DNA of 53,988 nucleotides, taken from positions 1 through 53,988 of the forward strand of contig CALWHN010000003.1 of assembly GCA_944380415.1 (NCBI GenBank), in the 5' to 3' direction. Each line of letters begins with the position of its first letter. The first letter of the stretch is position 1. Made by a program: the position numbers and the translations under genes. This document shows positions 48,163 through 53,988 of this stretch, piece by piece. Below the pieces are notes generated by a model, which worked only from the letters and a program-made list of their open reading frames with translations, was not told where the DNA came from and ran no database searches. The stretch comes from an uncultured Clostridia bacterium (lineage in GTDB: Bacteria; Bacillota; Clostridia; Christensenellales; UBA1242).

Positions 48163-49353
48163 TTAAATTGTTTTAGCAATTTTGTTAATTTCGTTTACAA
48201 TAAATTCATCATTTCTTTGGCTTTCAAAGGCAACGGAATGAGTTGTTATAGTTAAGTCCTTGGAAATTGCCTTCCCCATTCCAACAAGTTTTTTAACAAG
48301 CTGAACGCCCGAAATATTGTGACCCATGTAGCTTGCCATTTGGCTTGCAAAATATTGATCAAGCCTTGTAACAAGGCCCATAATATCAAATATGAACATT
48401 CGAACACTTTTTCCATCTTTCAGCGTTGAATTGCAGAAGTTAATTGCATTTATAATTGCATTATAGCTTTCATCAAGATTGTTGTAATATGTTGTTGCAA
48501 ACATTTCAAGGTTTTTGTTTAACCTTCCATAATAAATTACCTCTGGCGCAAGTTCAATTCCAACAAAAACCAATTTTTCGTCCAAGTTATTGTTTCTTGA
48601 AAGGTTTTCAATTTCCTTAACAATCGCCAAAATTGCGTCCTCGTCATTTTGGAAATATGAAATCGTTCTCTCCCCTTTCTTAATATTTTTTCCAAAAACA
48701 ACCGTGTCAACGCTTGGAATGTCAAAGGCAGAAATATCATAGACCTTTCGTTTTGAATTCCAATTTGAAACATCAACGTCGTTGATTTTTAAAACTTCTT
48801 CCAAAATTCCACAGTCATAATTATCCGAAATTTTTCCGTATGCTAAAACCTTGTCCCCCTCTCTCAAATTATATTTGCTTATAATTTCATCTGGAACATA
48901 GAAGGTTATAAACTTAAAAAGTTCATTGTTCTTTAAGTTATTTAAATAGAAATGGCCGTTAATTGAATCTAAATATCCAAAAATTTGCTTGTTAACATTT
49001 GAATTAATTTGGCCATAAATTGACGGATTTTGAGCAAGCATTAAGATGTTTGAATAAGATTCCCTTTCAATTGGCTTTTGAAGTTTTAAAATTTCTGGCG
49101 GAATATAATCTTTAACCATGGTTGTTATTTTTGTTATTGTTTTTGGCGGACGGCCCTTTTTATTCTGCTTCGCTTCAACTTTAACAGACCCAGAGGAAAT
49201 GTCTAAAATTTCTGTGCAAAGCTGTTCTCTTTTTTTTGTTGTTGGCGAAGAAACGCCAATTGACCGTGCAAGTTCGCGAAGTTCATATATTCCAAGTGTG
49301 TTTAATATTTCTGGTGAAATAACCTTTTCGCTGGAATTCCTCATGTTAGACAT
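48163..49353 (-). CDS. Degenerate Rho-like protein (pseudo-Rho)
   Basis: 396 aa following transcription terminator Rho through its whole length. Residues about 18-52 match Rho_N (GIYELRELARSIGVSSPTTK). Residues about 124-195 match the RNA-binding CSD region (FGYLDSINGHFYL ... YNLREGDKVLAYGKI). Residues about 218-390 match the RecA-type motor. There the line KGERTISYFQNDEDAILAIV sits where Rho has GQRGLIVAPPKAGKTTLL, so Walker A is lost. The catalytic-Glu segment (VGIELAPEVI, E267) and the Walker B-like VRMFIFDIMGLVTRLDQY remain recognisable. It is therefore probably not an ATP-driven helicase. An RNA-binding or Rho-modulating role is inferred. A 15-residue Lys-rich linker (KQNKKGRPPK) may bind nucleic acid. 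Confidence 0.65.
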   Translation of the reverse strand: MSNMRNSSEKVISPEILNTLGIYELRELARSIGVSSPTTKKREQLCTEILDISSGSVKVEAKQNKKGRPPKTITKITTMVKDYIPPEILKLQKPIERESYSNILMLAQNPSIYGQINSNVNKQIFGYLDSINGHFYLNNLKNNELFKFITFYVPDEIISKYNLREGDKVLAYGKISDNYDCGILEEVLKINDVDVSNWNSKRKVYDISAFDIPSVDTVVFGKNIKKGERTISYFQNDEDAILAIVKEIENLSRNNNLDEKLVFVGIELAPEVIYYGRLNKNLEMFATTYYNNLDESYNAIINAINFCNSTLKDGKSVRMFIFDIMGLVTRLDQYFASQMASYMGHNISGVQLVKKLVGMGKAISKDLTITTHSVAFESQRNDEFIVNEINKIAKTI

Positions 49354-49390
49354 TATACCCTATTTTTTTACAAAATACAACAATTTTTAT

Positions 49391-49426
49391 AAAAAATTGG
49401 AAATTCCGAAAAATTTCCAATTTTTT
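49391..49426 (-). terminator. hpf terminator
   Basis: Perfect 15-bp stem (AAAAAATTGGAAATT and complement, 49391-49405 and 49412-49426) with a 6-nt loop. Confidence 0.85.
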
Positions 49427-49443
49427 CTAACTTTTGCTAATTC

Positions 49444-49971
49444 TTACTTATTAACTTCAATTAAGCCATATTCGCCATTTTTTCTTCTGTAGAGAATGTT
49501 AATTTTTCCTGTTTCAGCGTTTAAGAAAACATAGAAGTCATGGTCAATTGCTTCAAGCATGAAGATTGCGTCTTCCTCAGTAATTGGGTCAAGCGAGAAG
49601 CTTTTTCTCTTTGAAATTTTAGATGGCCCTTCTTCCTCTGGAAGCTCTTCCAAAAATAAAAGGTCTGAAACAACATCTGGAATTTTAAAGTCCTTTCTCT
49701 TTTCTTTAAATTTGATGATTTGTTTTTCAAGTTTTGGAAGCGCAATGTCCAAGTTGTTATACATGTTTTCGCCAATCACCTCTGAACGGAAGAAGCAATT
49801 CTTTGCAGAAATGCTTATTTCAAGCTTAAACATGTTTCCTTCTTTTTTGCAAACAACTTTGCAGTTTGCGCCCTTTCCAAAGTATTTTTCAAGTTTTCCA
49901 ACTTTTTTCTCAATAAGCCCTTGAAGCCTTGCCCCAACATCATAATTTTTTTCAACGATTTCAATATTCAT
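49444..49971 (-). CDS. hpf: Long-form ribosome hibernation promoting factor
   Basis: 175 aa. N-terminal HPF/YfiA domain (about 1-95, IEIVEKNYDVGARLQGLIEKK, KLEISISAKNCFFRSEV, DIALPKLEKQIIKF) and C-terminal dimerisation domain (about 120-175, SLDPITEEDAIFMLEAIDHD, FYVFLNAETGKINILYRR). The long form drives 100S ribosome dimers in stationary phase in Firmicutes. Own terminator downstream. It is upstream of the Rho-like gene but not coupled to it. Confidence 0.95.
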   Translation of the reverse strand: MNIEIVEKNYDVGARLQGLIEKKVGKLEKYFGKGANCKVVCKKEGNMFKLEISISAKNCFFRSEVIGENMYNNLDIALPKLEKQIIKFKEKRKDFKIPDVVSDLLFLEELPEEEGPSKISKRKSFSLDPITEEDAIFMLEAIDHDFYVFLNAETGKINILYRRKNGEYGLIEVNK

Positions 49972-50024
49972 ATTTCCCTCCTATAAATAATATATCATTT
50001 AAAAAATGTTTACCAAAACAATTT

Positions 50025-50954
50025 TTAAAGATTTCCTTGAAAGAGTTTTATCTTTGAGATAACCAAATTTTTCATCTCTTCGCGCGCGTCTGAAAGGAAA
50101 AATCTTGGGTTAATTTCTTTTGGACTTGCCTTTAAGTTCTTTCTCAAAGAAGCAATAAAACAGAGCCTCAAATCTGTGTCAACATTAACTTTGCAAACAT
50201 TGTGTTCGCTGCAAATTAGTGCAAGTTCCTTTGGCGAAACGCCCTTTGCGCCCTTAATTTTTCCGCCTCTTGCGTTAATTTGCCTTACAATCTTTGCGTC
50301 AACTGTTGAAGCTCCGTGGAGAACGATTGGAAATTTTCCAAGCTCTTTTTCAATTTCGGAAAGAATATCAATCCTAAGCTTTGGTTCGCCAGAAAATTTA
50401 TACGCCCCATGACTTGTCCCAATTGCAACCGCAACAGAATTTACGCCCGTTTGCATAACAAATTGTTTTGCTTCCTTTGGGTTTGTAAACCTAGCATCTT
50501 TATCTTCAACTTCAACGTTATCTTCAATTCCAGAAAGAGTTCCAATTTCACCTTCAACAAAAACACCATGTTTGTCTGCATATTTAACAACACGTTTTGT
50601 CAGTTTAACATTTTCATCAAATGGAAGAGAACTTCCGTCTATCATAACAGAGTCAAACCCAGCGTCAATTGCCTTTCTGCAAACTTCAAAGGATTTTCCA
50701 TGGTCTAAATGCAAATATGCTGGATATTTTTTCTTCTCCGTCAGCGCATCAAACATCATAACCGTTGCATCAATTCCCATATATTTTAGCGCCCCTTCCG
50801 AAACGCTGCAAATAACAGGGCTTGCCATTGCCTCGCCCGCCTCCAAAATTGCCTGAAGGGTTTCAAGGTTGTAGAAATTAAATGCACCGACTGCAAAACG
50901 CTTTTTTAGCGCCTTTTCAAAAGTTATAAAAATTGTATCTGGCTTTCTTTTCAT
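50025..50954 (-). CDS. Class II fructose-bisphosphate aldolase family
   Basis: 309 aa. Zinc-dependent aldolase cleaving fructose-1,6-bisphosphate (or tagatose/related sugars). Zinc and catalytic ligands are seen in LHLDHGKSFE, GEIGTLSGIED, GTSHGAYKF and VLHGAST. KVNVDTDLRLCF is the phosphate-binding end. Length is normal for FbaA/GatY/KbaY; substrate within the family cannot be fixed by eye, and glycolysis is the default assumption. Confidence 0.88.
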   Translation of the reverse strand: MKRKPDTIFITFEKALKKRFAVGAFNFYNLETLQAILEAGEAMASPVICSVSEGALKYMGIDATVMMFDALTEKKKYPAYLHLDHGKSFEVCRKAIDAGFDSVMIDGSSLPFDENVKLTKRVVKYADKHGVFVEGEIGTLSGIEDNVEVEDKDARFTNPKEAKQFVMQTGVNSVAVAIGTSHGAYKFSGEPKLRIDILSEIEKELGKFPIVLHGASTVDAKIVRQINARGGKIKGAKGVSPKELALICSEHNVCKVNVDTDLRLCFIASLRKNLKASPKEINPRFFLSDAREEMKNLVISKIKLFQGNL

Positions 50955-51039
50955 AATTCACCATAATTTTATCAAATTTTACATAAATAGCAAAATGATT
51001 TGATATTTTCACCCATAAATTTATTGTGAGGTGGAAGAT

Positions 51040-51717
51040 ATGAAAAAATATTTAGCTATTTTTCTTTGCTTAGCGGTTGTTGCCTTTGCTTCGGTTATGT
51101 TTGTTGGCTGCAATCAAACGACAACAGAAGATTTAATTTCTGATGCTCGCTATGGTATTTATGATGGCCAAACTGAGGGATTTAATGCAACTTTCGTCTA
51201 TGGTCTTAGAGAAGATCCATATAAAATGGACGGAATTTCCAACAAAAAAGTTGAGTTCGGGGTTGTAAGTGTTGTTTTCAATTCTGACCTTTCAGAGGAA
51301 GATGAAATTAATTACACGCTCACAATTGGGGAAGAAACATATAGCGGAACTTTAGAAAAAAGCCCATATTCAAACGAATATATGGCTAACATTGGAAAAT
51401 CTTGTGATGACAATAGTACAATTTCGCTTTCAGTCACACTAAACAGCGAGCAGCCAGTTACAATTGAGATGCAAAATAAAAATTCAACTTGGAACATCAA
51501 TTTTGAGCGGGCAAAGGAAATTGGCCTTGAAGCGCTAAAAGATGACATAGCGGAAATTGAGGACAAAGGCGAAAGCTATGAAATCTATGTTAAAATTGTT
51601 GGAAATCAAAGTTCAAACTTTGGAACGTATTACTGGATTGTAAGCGTTGTTTCTCCCTCAACGCGCCACAATGTAACAATTTCTCCAACAAGCGAAGAAA
51701 TTTTAGTTAAGAATTAA
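51040..51717 (+). CDS. Lipoprotein, unknown
   Basis: 225 aa from the ATG at 51040 (GAGGTGG 5 nt upstream). Signal peptide with lipobox FVGC at residues about 22-25 gives a diacylated Cys. The mature part is predicted all-beta with acidic stretches (EDEINYTLTIGEETYSG, NSTWNINFERAKEIGLEAL) and no Cys-based or catalytic motif. It may be a surface or stress-exposed lipoprotein; I do not recognise the family. Convergent with thiI across a shared terminator. Confidence 0.65.
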   Translation: MKKYLAIFLCLAVVAFASVMFVGCNQTTTEDLISDARYGIYDGQTEGFNATFVYGLREDPYKMDGISNKKVEFGVVSVVFNSDLSEEDEINYTLTIGEETYSGTLEKSPYSNEYMANIGKSCDDNSTISLSVTLNSEQPVTIEMQNKNSTWNINFERAKEIGLEALKDDIAEIEDKGESYEIYVKIVGNQSSNFGTYYWIVSVVSPSTRHNVTISPTSEEILVKN

Positions 51718-51725
51718 GATTCGGA

Positions 51726-51759
51726 AAAATGAAAGCCATGGAATTGTCCATGGCTTTTT
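51726..51759. terminator. Bidirectional terminator
   Basis: AAAGCCATGGA-attg-TCCATGGCTTT stem with T-runs on both sides, between the lipoprotein gene and thiI. Confidence 0.85.
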
Positions 51760-52939
51760 AAATTTCAATAATTTCAATTTTATTTAGCGCATCTTCAACA
51801 AGCTCTTCAATGTTCAAGAAACTTTCTTCTCTTTCAACAAGGTCAATCTTCGGCTTAATAATTGGATTTTTGGGAAGAAAAACCGTGCAACAATCTTCAT
51901 AGGGCAAAATTGAAGTTTCATATGTTTCAATAGCCCGGCTGAGTTTGATTATCTCTATTTTATCAAAGCCAATTAGCGGCCTAAAAACAGGAAGATTTTT
52001 CAAAACACCTTCAGTGCTCGTCATGCTTTCAACTGTTTGAGATGCAACTTGGCCAAGGTTCTCGCCCGTTATAATTGCTTGGAAACCAAATTTCTCCGAA
52101 AGTTTTTCGCAAATTCTCATCATAATTCTTCTCATAATTGTAATCATGTAAGCGCTTTTACAATTTTTGTGAATTTCTTCTTGAATTTTAGTAAACGAAA
52201 CGACATAGAGTTTTAAACTTCCGGTGTACTTTGAAACAATTTTAGCAAGCTGAACAACTTTTTCCTTTGCCTGTTCGCTTGTGTACGGAAATGAATGGAA
52301 GTGAACCGCGCTAAGCTTCATCCCGCGCTTTGCCATTAGATATGCCGCAACTGGGCTGTCAATTCCTCCAGAAAGCATAACAAGCCCATTTCCGCTTGTT
52401 CCAACGGGAATTCCGCCTGCCCCTTGAATTTTGTCCATGAAAATATAAGCTTTCTTGTTTTCCCTAATGTCAACAAAAATTGTTTTCTCTGGCAGAGATA
52501 GGTTAACTTTTAAATTCGGAAAGAAATCCAAAACAATTCCGCCTAGTTGCCTTTCAAAATCTGTTGAGTGAATTGGAAATGACTTGTCCGCGCGAGAAAC
52601 CTCAACTTTAAACGTTTTTGCAGAAAAGAGATTAAGCTCCTCATTTTCCAAAAGGTTTTTAAGCGACTTTTCTATTGCTTCTGGGCTGCTTTCAACCTCT
52701 GTTGCAACTGAAACAGAAACAAGGCCAAAAATTTTTGTTGAACTGTGAACAATCGAATCTAGATTGTCCTCGTTAAAATCATAAAGGAGATATCTTCCTC
52801 CAATTTTTTTAAGTTTGACGTTTTCATCAACCTTTAAAAGGCTTTCCATTATGTTATCGATAAGCTGTTTTTCAAAAAGCCCGCGATTTTTTCCCTTTAA
52901 ATGAATTTCACCATATCTAAGTAGAACAACTTTTTTCAT
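51758..52939 (-). CDS. thiI: tRNA 4-thiouridine sulfurtransferase
   Basis: 393 aa. THUMP domain (about 60-165), then a PP-loop ATPase with LSGGIDSPVAAYLMAKRG (about 180-197) that adenylates U8 of tRNA; C-terminal part ends at EDALNKIEIIEI. The E. coli-type rhodanese domain is missing, as in B. subtilis ThiI, which depends on a dedicated cysteine desulfurase. The next gene upstream, 2 nt away, is exactly such a desulfurase. ThiI also contributes sulfur for thiamine thiazole. Confidence 0.95.
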   Translation of the reverse strand: MKKVVLLRYGEIHLKGKNRGLFEKQLIDNIMESLLKVDENVKLKKIGGRYLLYDFNEDNLDSIVHSSTKIFGLVSVSVATEVESSPEAIEKSLKNLLENEELNLFSAKTFKVEVSRADKSFPIHSTDFERQLGGIVLDFFPNLKVNLSLPEKTIFVDIRENKKAYIFMDKIQGAGGIPVGTSGNGLVMLSGGIDSPVAAYLMAKRGMKLSAVHFHSFPYTSEQAKEKVVQLAKIVSKYTGSLKLYVVSFTKIQEEIHKNCKSAYMITIMRRIMMRICEKLSEKFGFQAIITGENLGQVASQTVESMTSTEGVLKNLPVFRPLIGFDKIEIIKLSRAIETYETSILPYEDCCTVFLPKNPIIKPKIDLVEREESFLNIEELVEDALNKIEIIEI

Positions 52940-52941
52940 GA

Positions 52942-53988
52942 TTACCTCAATTTTTCAAGCAAATTTTTATATCCTTCTTCAATTATTTCACACGCTTTTA
53001 AAACTTCGTCTTCCTTATTCTCATGTGAAAAACTAATTCTAATTGCTCCTTCAATTTGCTCGCGCGAAAGCCCAATTGCCTCAAGCGTTCTGTTCGTTGT
53101 TTTCTTGCTTGAACAAGCGCTTCCTGTCCCGACAATAACGCCTTTTTCTTCCAATATATGAACAAGTGTTTCTCCGCGAATGCCTTCAAAAGAAAGGCTT
53201 AAAATATATGGGCTAGCGGACTTTGGAGAATTTATTGTTATCCCCTCTTTTCCTTCAAAATAAGTTCTTACAATGTTTGAAAGTTTTTTTACATATTCAA
53301 AGTTTTTTTCAATTTGAAAGGTACCAACAACTTTGGAAAGAGCCAAGATGTAGGCCGTGTTTTCAGTTCCACTTCTAATTCCAAACTCCTGACCTCCGCC
53401 AAAGATTATTGGCTTAAGCTTTGCAATGTTTTTAACATAAAGCGCGCCAATTCCCTTTGGCCCGCCAACTTTGTGACCGCTTATTGAATACAGATCGACG
53501 CCAAGTTTTAGAACATTTGTTTGAATTTTTCCAAACGCTTGAACTCCGTCTGAATGGAAAATTGCGTTTGGCCAAAGATTTTTAACAAGCCTTGAAATTT
53601 TTGAAATGTCGTTAATTGCGCCCGTTTCATTGCTTACATGCATGATTGAAACAAAGGCCGTTGGTTTTTGCAAAATTTCTTTTAACTTGTCTAAATCAAC
53701 TTCTCCAAACTTATTGAGAGGCGCAAAGACAACATTATAGCCTCTTAACTTTAGCTCGTTTGCGCTTGCAAAAACCGCTTGATGCTCGCCCGCGCCAAAG
53801 ACAAATTGGTCGCCCGTTTTTTTTGCACTTCCAAAAATTGCAAGATTGTCTGCCTCTGTTGCACTTCCGGTTATGATTAAGTTGTTATTATAGTCAACCC
53901 CAAGAGCTTTGCAGATTTTTTGTTTTGCTCCGTCAATTTCTCTTCTAACTTCAAGAGATTTTCCGGAAAGCGCAGACGGATTATAAAA
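52942..53988 (-). CDS. Cysteine desulfurase (NifS/IscS family), partial at window end
   Basis: The reading frame is open to the window edge, so the N-terminus lies beyond 53988; 348 residues are visible. PLP enzyme releasing sulfur from cysteine as a persulfide. TGSATEADNLAI, HVSNETGAIND, the PLP lysine in SGHKVGGPKG and the catalytic cysteine in GSACSSKK are present. It is coupled to thiI (2-nt gap), which lacks rhodanese, pointing to a NifZ-like partner for tRNA thiolation and thiamine. The first visible residues (FYNPSALSGKSLEVRREI) show that only about 20-30 residues are missing. Confidence 0.95.
   Translation of the reverse strand, partial: FYNPSALSGKSLEVRREIDGAKQKICKALGVDYNNNLIITGSATEADNLAIFGSAKKTGDQFVFGAGEHQAVFASANELKLRGYNVVFAPLNKFGEVDLDKLKEILQKPTAFVSIMHVSNETGAINDISKISRLVKNLWPNAIFHSDGVQAFGKIQTNVLKLGVDLYSISGHKVGGPKGIGALYVKNIAKLKPIIFGGGQEFGIRSGTENTAYILALSKVVGTFQIEKNFEYVKKLSNIVRTYFEGKEGITINSPKSASPYILSLSFEGIRGETLVHILEEKGVIVGTGSACSSKKTTNRTLEAIGLSREQIEGAIRISFSHENKEDEVLKACEIIEEGYKNLLEKLR

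Noticed and set aside
1..53988. CRISPR arrays, insertion sequences, prophage, rRNA
   Set aside because: No regularly spaced repeats, transposase, structural phage genes or rRNA-like sequence were seen.

Overview
The window comes from a low-GC (mid-30s percent by eye), spore-forming, strictly anaerobic Firmicute of the Clostridia type, probably an uncultivated gut or sediment lineage. Sporulation genes (cwlD, spoIVB, a SpoIIM-like gene and an uninterrupted sigK), anaerobic metabolism (nrdD/nrdG, pyruvate:ferredoxin oxidoreductase) and the conserved ftsK-rimO-pgsA-cinA-recA block support this. No genus can be named from the sequence. No insertion sequence, prophage or CRISPR array was seen.

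Layout. 1-4.6 kb (mostly + strand): cortex amidase cwlD, a DUF1858 protein, two extracytoplasmic Ig-like proteins, a zinc-ribbon/XRE divergent pair with a doubled palindromic operator, and tRNA-Ser(CGA). 4.6-6.8 kb: a ~600-nt structured RNA matching OLE RNA in size and context, then its membrane partner oapA, then argR. 7-12 kb: Xer recombinase, serS, an orphan gene, yjbQ, tRNA-Leu(CAG), rplI and a DUF1540 protein. 12-20 kb (- strand): gmk-like, dacF, SpoIIM-like, spoIVB, recN, a membrane-anchored Mur ligase and a hydrolase. 20-27 kb: recA-cinA-pgsA-rimO-ftsK. 27-32 kb: transketolase with a P-loop-less partner, then nrdG and nrdD behind two NrdR-type boxes. 32.6-38 kb: sigK, minE, minD and PFOR. 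38-46 kb is an accessory island: a metal permease interrupted by an in-frame TGA, then three tandem LRR_5 paralogues that share N- and C-terminal domains, the middle one frameshifted at a homopolymer. 46-54 kb: galU, a DivIVA-domain gene, a membrane protein, a degenerate Rho homologue without Walker A, hpf, class II aldolase, a lipoprotein, thiI and a cysteine desulfurase cut by the window edge.

Most interesting points: (1) the OLE RNA / OapA / ArgR locus, where the RNA has its own consensus promoter and terminator and oapA has a separate, almost leaderless promoter; (2) many genes whose start codon lies at or within a few bases of the predicted +1, suggesting common leaderless translation; (3) the cytoplasmic LRR_5 trio; (4) a pseudo-Rho and a pseudo-shikimate-kinase; (5) a start-codon-occluding hairpin at gmk and readable ArgR, NrdR and XRE operators.
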